From: Pseudomonas izuensis
GTDB lineage: Bacteria; Pseudomonadota; Gammaproteobacteria; Pseudomonadales; Pseudomonadaceae
Length of the DNA stretch: 64,000 nt
Assembly (NCBI RefSeq): GCF_009861505.1
Contig: NZ_WTFT01000004.1
Span: forward strand, 422,403 to 486,402
Direction of reading: 5' to 3'
Part shown: positions 1 through 9,349 of the stretch, in pieces
Layout of the letters: every line of letters begins with the position of its first letter
Numbering within the stretch: position 1 is the first letter of the stretch
Position numbers and translations under genes: made by a program
The notes under the pieces: model-generated
What the model saw: only the letters and a program-made list of their open reading frames with translations
Database searches by the model: none
What the model was told of the DNA's origin: nothing

Positions 1-522
1 AACGAGGCTGACGGTGCACCCGCCGACTTAACCAAAGACCCAACCAAAGACCCGGCAGCCGAAAACAAAACCGCACCACCTGAAAACAAAACCACGCCGC
101 CGGATGTCACATCGCCCGAAGCAGAAAAACCCGCCGCCGCAAAACCCGGCCCTCCCCTGAGCATCCCGCCAGACGCCGCCGACGGTGCCGCCAAGTTTCT
201 TGACGGTCAGTACAGCGCAGGCGCCGGGATACAGGACCGCCGGACTGGCAAACCGCTGCGTCTGGAATACCAGCTCAAGGACGGTAAGGGCCAAGTCACC
301 GTACACCAGGCCGACGGCTCGAAATGTAGCGGGCCCGTAAGCGCTACTATGAAGGGTGGCAGCCTGGCCATCGACAGCCAAGGCCAGGCCGTTTGCGGCG
401 ATGGCAGCACTTACGACATGCCCAAGGTCAACTGCCGCAAAGGGGCGACCACGGTCGCGGACTGCACTGGCGGCTACGGAAAAGAACAATTCCCCATGTC
501 CATGCGGCAAGTGGCCGAATAA
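1..522 (+). CDS. C-terminal part of a protein in the SrfA position (partial)
   Basis: The reading frame is open from base 1 to the TAA at 520-522, so the gene starts before the window. The visible 173 residues begin with a low-complexity linker rich in Pro, Lys, Asp and Thr (repeated LTKDPTKDP, ENKT). A compact domain follows with four cysteines (SKCSG, AVCGD, VNCRK, ADCTG) that could form disulfides, suggesting a periplasmic domain. It ends 17 bases before srfB on the same strand. In srfABC loci the gene before srfB is srfA, so by position this may be SrfA-like, but I do not recognise the domain from sequence. The missing N-terminus would probably show a cytoplasmic part and a membrane segment. 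Confidence 0.7.
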   Translation, partial: NEADGAPADLTKDPTKDPAAENKTAPPENKTTPPDVTSPEAEKPAAAKPGPPLSIPPDAADGAAKFLDGQYSAGAGIQDRRTGKPLRLEYQLKDGKGQVTVHQADGSKCSGPVSATMKGGSLAIDSQGQAVCGDGSTYDMPKVNCRKGATTVADCTGGYGKEQFPMSMRQVAE

Positions 523-539
523 AAACGGAATAACCCGAC

Positions 540-3500
540 ATGTTGCCTGAAGTCACTCAATTCGAAGACACCGTCACGCTGGTCAGCGACACCGGCATCC
601 AGTTCATGGATTTCGCCCTGCGCCTGGATCCCCGCAAGGAGCCGGCGGGCGAGTTCGCGCCGATGATCAGCGGGCTGATCTGCCGCTTGGCGTACAACGA
701 AGAGAAAGACTTCTTTTTCTACGAGCCCGAACCGGAAAAAGTCGAAAAAGCCAAGCCTGCGTTCAGCGTCGACATGAAAAGCAGCCTCGATTTGCTCGAC
801 GGTATCTGGCTGCCGACCCCGTTTTTCCGCTTCATGCCGCCGCATCGCTTCGACGAAGGTCCGACCAACTGGTCGCGCATGCGCCTGGTGAAACTGGCGA
901 CTCCCGACATCGACGGCAACACCCACCGCCTGACGATGGCGTTCGACAGCCGTGTGATGCCCAAGCGTGACGGCACTGCCTATCTGGCGCCAAACGAAGA
1001 AGACATCAGCTCCGGCGTGTCTTTCAAACTGGCGACCAAGGCTAGCGAAACCCGTTGGTTCCTGGCACAGCCGTGGGTCAACGAGTGGTTGCTGGAAGTG
1101 TTCAATGAGGGCAATGCCCACCGTTCGCGCGCAGAGTTGGACATCGATATCCGTGCCAACCATCACCTGGCGCACTACCTCAACTTGCTCAGCCTGTTGA
1201 GCAAACCGTCAGCCGCCCAGCAATCGAAAGCCCGTGCGAAAGTTGAAATCCCCGAGCTGAAAGTAGTCGCCAACGACAGCAATGGCCTGATCAAACCGAT
1301 TCCGGTGGATCTGGTGCTGGACGTCGGCAATTCGCGCACCTGCGGCATTCTGATCGAAAACCACGGTCAGGCCGGCTCCGGGCTGAAGCAGAACTACGTG
1401 CTGGAACTGCGCGACCTGATCACCCCCGAACACACCTACAACCTGCCGTTCGAAAGTCGCGTGGAATTCGCCCAGGCGTATTTCGGCAAGGACCACTGCT
1501 CGGTCAAGAGCGGTCGTCACGATGCGTTCCAGTGGGCGACGATTGCCCGCGTCGGCAATGAGGCCAGTCGTCTGGCCAGCCGTCGTCGCGGTACTGAAGG
1601 CTCCACTGGTCTGTCCAGCCCGAAACGTTATCTTTGGGACGAAAATGCCTATGGTCACGGCTGGCGTTTCAACTGCTCGTACATCAAGACTGATAACGAG
1701 CCGTATGCCACCGCCGCGCCGTTCTCGCACCTGATCAACGAAACCGGCGAGGCGCTTTACAGCCTCGAAGAAGATGATCGTCTGCCAGTGTTCATGCCGC
1801 GTTATTCACGCAGCTCGCTAATGACCTTCATGCTCGCCGAAGTACTGGCCCAGGCGCTGTCGCAAATCAACAGCCCGGCCCAGCGCTCGCGCCAGGGTCA
1901 CACCCGCGTGCCGCGCCAGCTCAACAGTATTACCCTGACCGTGCCGCCGGGCATGCCGCAGGCCGAGCGCAGCATCCTCAACGAACGCATGCTCCAAGCC
2001 ATCGGCCTGGTGTGGAAAAGCCTCGGCTGGCATGCCGGCGAGGAAGATCCACATCAGGATCAGGCCGTCAGCCCGCGCACGCCGATCCCGAGCATCCGCG
2101 TGGAATGGGACGAAGCGTCCTGCGGCCAGTTGGTGTACCTGTACACCGAGGTCAACGAGAACTTCGCCGGTCACCCGGAAGAGTTTTTTGACACCATCGC
2201 CCGGCCGGACAAAGCCGACCGCCAACGCATCACCCTCGCAACCATCGACATCGGCGGTGGCACCACCGACCTGGTGATCACCGACTATCGCCTCGACCGC
2301 GCGGGCAATACCGGCAGCGGCAGCAACGTGCACATCGTGCCCGAGCAGCGTTTTCGCGATGGTTTCAAAGTGGCCGGCGACGACATCCTGCTGGACGTGA
2401 TTCAGGACTTCATCCTGCCGAGTTTCGAAAAAGCCTTGCAGAACGCCGGCGTGAAGGCCCCGAACTCATTGATGTCACGGCTGTGTGGCGATGAATCGGT
2501 CAGTGCCCAGGACATGATCCTGCGTCAGCAACTGAACCTCCAGGTGTTTGCCCCACTGGGCCTGGCGCTGCTCAAGGCGTACGAGCATTACGATCCGCAG
2601 GTCCCGCAACAAGTCATCCCGCAAAGCTACCGCCAATTGCTCGGTGACAACGCAATCAGCCAGACCGTACTCGACTACGTCAATGTCGCCGTGCGTCGCG
2701 ATGTCGGCGCACAGAGCGGTTTCGACCTGTATGCCGCGCCGATCAGCTTCGACCTGCAAAAGCTCCACGCCGCGTTCCTCAACGACCAGATCAACATCAC
2801 CAAGATCCTGGGTGCGCTGTGTGAAGTGGTCGCGCATTACCCGTGTGATGTCTTGCTGCTGACCGGCCGCCCTTCGCGTCTGCCCGGTATCCAGGCGTTC
2901 ATTCGCAAGGTGTTGCCACTGCCACCTGGACGCATTCTGGCGCTGCAAAACTACCGCACCGGCGGCTGGTATCCGTTTCACAGGAACGGCCGGATCGACG
3001 ACCCGAAAAGCACCGCCTCTGTGGGCGCCATGCTTTGCCTGTTGTGCGCCAACCACAGCGTGCCAAACTTTTACTTCCGGGCATCGGCGCTCAAGCCGTA
3101 TTCGACGGTCAAGCACATCGGCGTCATCGACCTGAACAACGTGATCAAGGATGCCGACGTGCTGTACCGCGACATCCAGTCCGAAGACTACAAAATCAAG
3201 CTACCGGAAATTGGCGTTGGCGACGCCGCCGACACGCCACAGCTGGAAATGCGCGGCGATCTGCGCCTCGGTTTCCGCCAGTTGGCCACTGAACGCTGGG
3301 CCGCTTCGCCGTTGTATACCTTGCGGTTCACCAAGACGGGTCGGGAGAAGTTTTCCCGGGCAATCGGTGAAAACGGTAGCGCGCCGCTGCTCAAGGTGCG
3401 GTTCGAGGTCAAACCGGCGGACAAATACACGCGCAAGCAGGATCTGGTCAGCGACCGCCTCTCGGTTCGCGACATCGAATCCAACAGTAACAACGTCAAC

Positions 3501-3605
3501 TTCAACCCGCGCAGCGACCTCGAGCTGGAACTCAACACCATGCTCGACGCCGGCCTGAGCGAGACCAAGTACTGGCTCGACAGTGGAAGTGTGAAACGCA
3601 AATGA
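540..3605 (+). CDS. srfB: SrfB family protein, actin/Hsp70-fold ATPase
   Basis: The 1021-residue protein matches the virulence factor SrfB family in length and motifs. It shows the three signatures of the sugar kinase/Hsp70/actin ATPase fold: phosphate 1 motif DVGNSRT at about residue 261, phosphate 2 motif DIGGGTTDL at about 570, and adenosine motif LTGRPSRLPG near 775. There is no signal peptide or membrane segment, so it should be cytoplasmic. The 260 residues before the ATPase core are unassigned. Its ATG is 17 bases after the preceding gene, and its stop overlaps the srfC start (ATGA), so the two products are probably made in fixed ratio. The biochemical role of SrfB is not established. 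ATP binding is a motif-based inference. Confidence 0.9.
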   Translation: MLPEVTQFEDTVTLVSDTGIQFMDFALRLDPRKEPAGEFAPMISGLICRLAYNEEKDFFFYEPEPEKVEKAKPAFSVDMKSSLDLLDGIWLPTPFFRFMPPHRFDEGPTNWSRMRLVKLATPDIDGNTHRLTMAFDSRVMPKRDGTAYLAPNEEDISSGVSFKLATKASETRWFLAQPWVNEWLLEVFNEGNAHRSRAELDIDIRANHHLAHYLNLLSLLSKPSAAQQSKARAKVEIPELKVVANDSNGLIKPIPVDLVLDVGNSRTCGILIENHGQAGSGLKQNYVLELRDLITPEHTYNLPFESRVEFAQAYFGKDHCSVKSGRHDAFQWATIARVGNEASRLASRRRGTEGSTGLSSPKRYLWDENAYGHGWRFNCSYIKTDNEPYATAAPFSHLINETGEALYSLEEDDRLPVFMPRYSRSSLMTFMLAEVLAQALSQINSPAQRSRQGHTRVPRQLNSITLTVPPGMPQAERSILNERMLQAIGLVWKSLGWHAGEEDPHQDQAVSPRTPIPSIRVEWDEASCGQLVYLYTEVNENFAGHPEEFFDTIARPDKADRQRITLATIDIGGGTTDLVITDYRLDRAGNTGSGSNVHIVPEQRFRDGFKVAGDDILLDVIQDFILPSFEKALQNAGVKAPNSLMSRLCGDESVSAQDMILRQQLNLQVFAPLGLALLKAYEHYDPQVPQQVIPQSYRQLLGDNAISQTVLDYVNVAVRRDVGAQSGFDLYAAPISFDLQKLHAAFLNDQINITKILGALCEVVAHYPCDVLLLTGRPSRLPGIQAFIRKVLPLPPGRILALQNYRTGGWYPFHRNGRIDDPKSTASVGAMLCLLCANHSVPNFYFRASALKPYSTVKHIGVIDLNNVIKDADVLYRDIQSEDYKIKLPEIGVGDAADTPQLEMRGDLRLGFRQLATERWAASPLYTLRFTKTGREKFSRAIGENGSAPLLKVRFEVKPADKYTRKQDLVSDRLSVRDIESNSNNVNFNPRSDLELELNTMLDAGLSETKYWLDSGSVKRK

Positions 3606-6316
3606 ATGACCTGACCCCCGATCAAACTCAGCTCTCTGCCAGTTGGGCCGCTGTTTATGAAGGCGCCGGTCAGGCGCTGGACTGGATTGGCCAGACACGC
3701 GTCAATGCACCGCGCCTGGACAGCGAAGCCGACAACCTGAACATCCGCCTGCACCGTGCCCGCAACCTGGCCAAAAGCCTCGGTCGCGTGGCCTGCACGC
3801 CGATGACCATTGGCTTTTTCGGCTTGTCCCAGGCAGGTAAGTCCTACCTGATTTCGGCCCTCGCCGCCGGTCAGAACGGCAAGCTGGAAACCGAGTTCGG
3901 CGACCAGCGCCTGGACTTCATCAAGCACATCAACCCGGTGGGTGGTGGCAAGGAAGCCACTGGCCTGGTAACGCGCTTCAGCCGTCGGGCGAAGGAAAGT
4001 CAGGACAAGGACTTCCCGGTAGAACTCACGCTGTTCAAGGAAATCGAGCTGGCGAAGATTCTCGCCAACGCCTGGTTCAAGGATTTCGACCTTGAACGGA
4101 TTTCCTACGAGATCGACGAAGAGCGCATCCAGCGCGTGCTCAAACCGTTCGAAGGCCGCGAAACCGGACCGCTGCAAACGGGGGTCAACGCCGACGATCT
4201 GGTGTCGCTGTGGGATTACCTGCGCGACAACTTCCGCAACTCGGTGAAGAAGCTTGAGCACCTGTACTGGCCCAAAGCATTGCAATTGGCGCCACGCCTG
4301 AATTACCAGGAACGGGCCGAGCTGTTTTCGATTCTCTGGGGTGAGCAAAGCGAGTTGACGCGCGTGTACCAGCAACTGGCCGGCGCGCTGCACAAGCTGG
4401 GTCTGCCCGAGACCGTGTTCGCACCGTTGAAGGCCTTGGTGAGTTTCGACAACGACACCTACAGCCAGCGCGACAGCATCATGAACGTCGACATCCTCGA
4501 ACGCTTCGGTAGCCCGCTGGACTTGCCGATCGATGTTCGACCGCTGGTGGGCGATCGCCTGCAAAACAGCCAGGCCATTGCGGTCGCGCAACTGGCGGCA
4601 CTGACCGCCGAAATGACCTTCCGCCTGATCGAAGCGCCGGTAGATGACATCGTCAATCAGGTCGACCTGCTGGATTTCCCCGGTTATCGCGGGCGCCAGA
4701 AACTGCACGAGATCGCCGATTCCAACGACCCGCAGTCCACCGCCAAGGACAACTCCGTTTCCCAGCTGATCCTGCGCGGCAAGGTCGCCTACCTGTTCGA
4801 ACGCTACACCGACAACCAGGAAATGAACGCACTGGTGGTCTGCACAAGCTCGACCAAGCAAAGCGACGTCAACGATGTGGGCCCGGTGCTGACCCGCTGG
4901 ATCGAAAAAACCCAGGGCGCCGACTCGGCCGCTCGCAGCAAGCGCGATACCGGCCTGATCTGGGCGCTGACCATGCTTGACCTGCGCATTACCAACTCCC
5001 TGAGCCTGACACCTGATCAGTACGACGAGAGCTGGAACGGCATGGTCAAGTTGACCATGCTGGAGCGTTTCGGCAGCCTGAGCTGGATGAACGACTGGGC
5101 CGGCACGCCGTTCCAGAACACCTATCTGGTGCGCAAACCGCGTATGGACGCGGCGTTCATCGGACAAGACGCGACCGGTGCGGAAACCGGTCTCAATGCC
5201 CTCTATCAGGAGCGTGTCAGCGCGCTGGGCATCAGCTTCGCCAGCAACGCCCTGGTGTGCAAACACATCAAGGACCCGGCCAACGCCTGGACAGAAATGC
5301 TGCGCAACGATGACGGTGGCATCAGCCACTTCAGCGGCAGTTTCAAAGGCGTGGCCAATATCGAATTCAAATTGCAGCGTATCCGCGAGCAATTGGGCGA
5401 ATGCCTCGAAGGCCTGACCACTCACGGCCTGAGCACCTGGTACCACGCTGACGACGACAGCGCCGCAGCCGCCAAGAAAGCCAAGGCGCAAATGATTTTG
5501 ACAGGCCTGGGCCGTCGCCCGGCGGTACTTGGCGAATTGATCGATCAACTCGACATGCCGAGCGAAGAGGTGCGCGACCTGTACCTCAGCGGGGTGTACG
5601 AAACTGATGACGAGCCCGCCGTAACCGACGAACCGGTCGCCCCGACGCCAAGCCAGAGCCTATACGGCAACGACGCCGGTTTTGACTTCGATTTCGGTGA
5701 CGACCTGAGCCCCGACAGCACGCCGGCGAGTAACAAAATCGGCACCCCGGCGCCCGAACTGCAAAGCAATGAGCATCGTTTCGCCAAAGCAGCCTTCAAG
5801 GCCTGGATCGCCCACCTGCGTGAACTGACCACCCGGCAAAGCCTGCTCAACCTGCTGGGGCTGGAAAAGGCCTTGCTGGAAGCGGTAGTCGATGAACTGA
5901 TCACCGCCGGCTATCGCCAGGACTTGCCGGGGCAACTGAGCCGCGCCGTCCTCAAGCGAGCACAAAGTGGCGCGCGGCGCGATCAACTGGTCGAACGCCA
6001 GGTACTGGAAGTGCAGCGCGTGCTGCGCGATTTCGTGTCCTGGTTCGGCTACCTCCAGAAACCGGTGAACGAGCGCCCGAACAGCCGCACCGGAGCCAAG
6101 GCGCCTTTGTTTTCGTTCTACACCGACATTGGTCCGGGACAAGTGCCCGAACTGCCGGCGCAACCGTCGAATCAGGCGCAACGGTACCTGGGCGACTGGC
6201 TCTCGGGCCTGGCCTACATCACGCAGGACAATGCCGGCCATGGTGCCGGACGTGAAATCACCCCTGAACAGAACGAACGGCTGGGCCAAGTGCTCACAGC
6301 CTTTGCAGCGAGATAA
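3602..6316 (+). CDS. srfC: SrfC family protein, P-loop GTPase-like
   Basis: The 904-residue protein carries a P-loop GLSQAGKS at about residues 74-81 and a G3/switch II-like DFPG at about 358-361, as in dynamin- and septin-type GTPases. This agrees with the SrfC virulence factor family. An acidic, low-complexity linker (repeated Asp, Gly and Phe) lies around residues 685-715. A helical C-terminal domain of roughly 190 residues follows. No signal peptide or clear membrane helix is visible, so it is probably cytoplasmic or peripheral to the inner membrane. It overlaps srfB by 4 bases and ends 3 bases before the next gene. A clear G4 (NKxD) motif was not found, so nucleotide specificity is uncertain. 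Confidence 0.88.
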   Translation: MNDLTPDQTQLSASWAAVYEGAGQALDWIGQTRVNAPRLDSEADNLNIRLHRARNLAKSLGRVACTPMTIGFFGLSQAGKSYLISALAAGQNGKLETEFGDQRLDFIKHINPVGGGKEATGLVTRFSRRAKESQDKDFPVELTLFKEIELAKILANAWFKDFDLERISYEIDEERIQRVLKPFEGRETGPLQTGVNADDLVSLWDYLRDNFRNSVKKLEHLYWPKALQLAPRLNYQERAELFSILWGEQSELTRVYQQLAGALHKLGLPETVFAPLKALVSFDNDTYSQRDSIMNVDILERFGSPLDLPIDVRPLVGDRLQNSQAIAVAQLAALTAEMTFRLIEAPVDDIVNQVDLLDFPGYRGRQKLHEIADSNDPQSTAKDNSVSQLILRGKVAYLFERYTDNQEMNALVVCTSSTKQSDVNDVGPVLTRWIEKTQGADSAARSKRDTGLIWALTMLDLRITNSLSLTPDQYDESWNGMVKLTMLERFGSLSWMNDWAGTPFQNTYLVRKPRMDAAFIGQDATGAETGLNALYQERVSALGISFASNALVCKHIKDPANAWTEMLRNDDGGISHFSGSFKGVANIEFKLQRIREQLGECLEGLTTHGLSTWYHADDDSAAAAKKAKAQMILTGLGRRPAVLGELIDQLDMPSEEVRDLYLSGVYETDDEPAVTDEPVAPTPSQSLYGNDAGFDFDFGDDLSPDSTPASNKIGTPAPELQSNEHRFAKAAFKAWIAHLRELTTRQSLLNLLGLEKALLEAVVDELITAGYRQDLPGQLSRAVLKRAQSGARRDQLVERQVLEVQRVLRDFVSWFGYLQKPVNERPNSRTGAKAPLFSFYTDIGPGQVPELPAQPSNQAQRYLGDWLSGLAYITQDNAGHGAGREITPEQNERLGQVLTAFAAR

Positions 6317-6319
6317 GCA

Positions 6320-7348
6320 ATGCCAATTCGTGTCGACCTGCTCGCGTTAGAGCCCAATGTGCCTGGCCAGGCCCGCCTCACTGTGAAGAAATGGCAGGGT
6401 AGCGAGGAACAGCTGGAGTTTTCCATTCAGCGCAACCAGGACGGTTTTTACCTCCAGGACCACAAGGCGTGGAGCAACAATCCATTCTGGTTCAAGGTCT
6501 CGCGTTTCAACCTCACCGCCAACGGCGAAGCGTTGGAAACGCAGGTCGGCCCGAGCGTGATCGACCCCCTGCTGGAAGGCAGTGCCAACTCGCAATTCCA
6601 AATCGAACTGCGCGAACAGAGCCTGGGCCACACTGACAAAGGCGTGGTTCGACCAGGCATCGGCTTGCTGCCGTCCACGGCCGGCGGCCAGACACGCTCG
6701 ACTTACGGCGGTGCCGAACTGACGGCGCCAAGCGAACCTGCACCGGAGGTTCCGGAGATCCCGGATCTACCTGAATTGACCCTGTCCACCATCGAGCCAG
6801 AAGTGGAATTGGAGTCGGTACTCACCGAGCCTGCCTACACACCGCCTCCGGCCCCGGTGAAGAAAAGCAACAAAGGCCTGATCGGACTATTGATTGTGGT
6901 GCTGCTGCTGGCGGCAGGCGCAGGATTCTGGTTCTACAAACGCCCCGCCGCGCCTGCCTCGGTGGCCACAGCCACTGCCGCTGCACCTGCCGGCGCCGAC
7001 GCTCAAGCCTGTACCCTCGACAGCATGAACAGCCTGCCGGAGTTGACCTTCGTCCAGACCTGCATCAAAGCGGCACCCGACAGTGCCAAGTTGCTGGAAA
7101 TCATTAACCAGGCCAAGGCTGGCAAACACTGCGGCGTTGCCCAGCGCCTGTACGCCAACCGTGCCCAGGCCGGTGACGCGCTGATCGCCAACGCCTATGC
7201 CCGTGAATACGACCCTAAATACCTGAAGGCCAGCGAGTGCTTCCCGGCCGCGGACAACGCCACCGCCGCCTACTGGTATGAAACCATCCTCACCCAGGAC
7301 CCGAACAACGCCGAAGCCAAGCAGCGCTTCGAGGAGTTGCAGAAGTGA
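6320..7348 (+). CDS. Single-pass inner membrane protein of the srf operon
   Basis: The 342-residue protein has three parts. An N-terminal beta-rich cytoplasmic region (about 1-120) lies before a Pro/Glu-rich linker (about 135-180). One strong membrane helix (about 186-206) is preceded by KKSNK, which predicts the N-terminus inside. The periplasmic C-terminal domain of about 125 residues has Cys pairs and short helical repeats resembling TPR/Sel1 units. The N-terminal part has an FHA-like feel (beta strands with a central DGFYLQD), but I cannot show it is an FHA domain. It starts 3 bases after srfC and its TGA overlaps the next start. Its topology suits a link between cytoplasmic SrfB/SrfC and the periplasmic vWA protein encoded next. 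Confidence 0.8.
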   Translation: MPIRVDLLALEPNVPGQARLTVKKWQGSEEQLEFSIQRNQDGFYLQDHKAWSNNPFWFKVSRFNLTANGEALETQVGPSVIDPLLEGSANSQFQIELREQSLGHTDKGVVRPGIGLLPSTAGGQTRSTYGGAELTAPSEPAPEVPEIPDLPELTLSTIEPEVELESVLTEPAYTPPPAPVKKSNKGLIGLLIVVLLLAAGAGFWFYKRPAAPASVATATAAAPAGADAQACTLDSMNSLPELTFVQTCIKAAPDSAKLLEIINQAKAGKHCGVAQRLYANRAQAGDALIANAYAREYDPKYLKASECFPAADNATAAYWYETILTQDPNNAEAKQRFEELQK

Positions 7349-9339
7349 TGCGTTCGCCCCTGAGTCGATTCCTGCTGAGCGGTGCCGCCTTGCTCGCGCT
7401 ATGCATCAGCCCGCTGTCCCAAGCCGATGACAAACCGCTGATTCAGGCTGGTAAAAAAACCCTGTTCCAGCGCGTGCTGACCACGCCCGGCTGCAAAATA
7501 AGCCCGACGGCGGGTGGTGCTGAAGGTGACGCACAACCGGTCTTCACCCGCTTCTATGTGTACGAACGTGCGCAAGCGAAGAACGCCGAGTGGCTGAAAG
7601 TCGGCCCCGACAGCTACGGCAAAACCATTGGTTGGCTGCCTGCCAGCTGTACCACCGACTGGAAGATGCAACTGACGCTGGCCTTCACCAACCCGGCCAA
7701 CCGCGACCGGCTGCTGTTCTTCAAGGACCGCGCCACCGTCGAAGGCATCCTTGATGCACCGGACCCGGTCAGCAAAGTCGCGCCGCTGCGGGCTACGCTG
7801 AAAAAGGGACAGCAGGCACCGGGCGTACTGGCTGAAGAACCGGAATACTTCGTCGACCTGCAAAAGCAGTTCTACCTGCTGCCGGTGCTCAGTGGCGAAG
7901 AAGTCATGACCGAAAGCGGTTTCCGCACGCGCCTGCTCAACGTAGCCTCCGTCAGCAAGCCGGATGACAAGAACGCCAAGGGCGGTGCTGCAAACAACGC
8001 TGCCGGCAGCAAGGAGGCCGAAGAGAAAAAGGCCAACCAGCTGAAGGAATTCAGTGCGGCCGTGGTATTTGTCATCGACTCGACGATTTCGATGGACCCC
8101 TACATCGACCGCACCCGCGAGGCGATCCGCAAGGTATATCAGAAGATCGAAGCGCAGAATCTTGGCAAGCAGGTCAAGTTCGGCCTGGTGGCTTTCCGCT
8201 CCAACACCCAGGCGGTACCGGGGCTGGAATACACCACCAAGATGTACGCCGACCCGACTCAGGTGAAAGACAGCGCCGACTTTTTCGCCAAGATCGCTGA
8301 CCTCAAACAGGCCACCGTGTCGAGCAGCAGCTTCGATGAAGACTCGTTTGCCGGCGTCATGGAGAGCATCGACAAGGTCGACTGGAGCCAGTTCGGCGCA
8401 CGCTACGTGGTGCTGATCACCGATGCGGGCGCCATCGAAGGCGACGACAAGCTGTCGAAGACCGGTTTGAGCGCCGCGCAGGTGCGTATCGAAGCCGCCA
8501 ACCCGGGCGTGGCGATTTACACCCTGCACCTGAAAACCCCGGCCGGGGCCAAGGACCACGCCAAGGCCGAGGCGCAGTACCAGGACCTGTCGACCTACCC
8601 GGGCACCAACACCTCGCTGTACTACCCGGTGAACGCTGGCGACGTGCAGGAATTCGGTCGAAAGGTCGACGCACTGGCCGGGGCGATCACTACACAGGTC
8701 AAAGCCGCCTATATGGGAGAAGACGCCATCGGCAGTGCGGCGAACGCCAAACAGGACCCGGCCGAGAAAAAGATGCTCGAAGACGCGGCGCTGATCGGCC
8801 ACGCCATGCAACTCGCCTATCTCGGCGAGAAGACCAACAGCAAAGCCCCGCCAGTATTCAAGGCATGGATCACCGACCGCGACCTGATCAAGCAGAACAT
8901 CCCGACCACCGACGTGCGGGTGCTGCTGACCAAGTCACAGCTCAGCGACTTGAGCGACGTGATGAAGCAGATTCTCGATGCTGCCAACGAAGGCCTGATT
9001 TCGCCGACGGAAATGTTCGATCGCCTGCGCTCGGTGGCGGCTACCATGGGCGCCGATCCCAATCAGCTCAAACAGAATAGCAACGCCAAACTGGCGGACA
9101 TGGGCGTCCTCGGTGAATACCTCGAAGACCTGCCCTATCAGAGTGAAGTGCTGAACCTGGATGAAGAGACCTGGAAGAGCTGGGATGGTCTGGCACAAGA
9201 GAAATTCATCCGCACGCTGAACACCAAACTGCGGCATTACCAGCGTTACAACGCCGATGTAGACCGTTGGGTAGCTTTAGCCAAAGACAGCGATGCGCGG
9301 GACAACGTCTACCCCGTGCCACTGGAAATGATGCCTTAA
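7345..9339 (+). CDS. Secreted vWA protein resembling the periplasmic part of PpkA
   Basis: The protein of about 664 residues begins with a signal peptide (RSPLSRF, hydrophobic core, cut near SQA-DD). The first 200 mature residues form a small-domain region with Cys pairs. A vWA domain follows, with MIDAS residues D245-S-T247-I-S249 and a later MIDAS Asp in LITDAGA (about D360). The DSTISM form of the MIDAS and the PYIDRTREAI that follows resemble the C-terminal, periplasmic vWA half of the T6SS kinase PpkA. No kinase domain is present. GAGGAG at 7331-7336 lies 8 bases before a GTG at 7345 and 11 before an ATG at 7348, so either start is possible. Next to TagT/TagS/TagR-like genes, it probably receives their periplasmic signal. 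Confidence 0.82.
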   Translation: MMRSPLSRFLLSGAALLALCISPLSQADDKPLIQAGKKTLFQRVLTTPGCKISPTAGGAEGDAQPVFTRFYVYERAQAKNAEWLKVGPDSYGKTIGWLPASCTTDWKMQLTLAFTNPANRDRLLFFKDRATVEGILDAPDPVSKVAPLRATLKKGQQAPGVLAEEPEYFVDLQKQFYLLPVLSGEEVMTESGFRTRLLNVASVSKPDDKNAKGGAANNAAGSKEAEEKKANQLKEFSAAVVFVIDSTISMDPYIDRTREAIRKVYQKIEAQNLGKQVKFGLVAFRSNTQAVPGLEYTTKMYADPTQVKDSADFFAKIADLKQATVSSSSFDEDSFAGVMESIDKVDWSQFGARYVVLITDAGAIEGDDKLSKTGLSAAQVRIEAANPGVAIYTLHLKTPAGAKDHAKAEAQYQDLSTYPGTNTSLYYPVNAGDVQEFGRKVDALAGAITTQVKAAYMGEDAIGSAANAKQDPAEKKMLEDAALIGHAMQLAYLGEKTNSKAPPVFKAWITDRDLIKQNIPTTDVRVLLTKSQLSDLSDVMKQILDAANEGLISPTEMFDRLRSVAATMGADPNQLKQNSNAKLADMGVLGEYLEDLPYQSEVLNLDEETWKSWDGLAQEKFIRTLNTKLRHYQRYNADVDRWVALAKDSDARDNVYPVPLEMMP

Positions 9340-9349
9340 AGAGACGCAG

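Noticed and set aside
3188..5548. Long open frame on the minus strand opposite srfB/srfC
   Set aside because: It is antisense to two genes with clear motifs and has no ribosome site or family motifs; GC-rich third positions keep such frames open.
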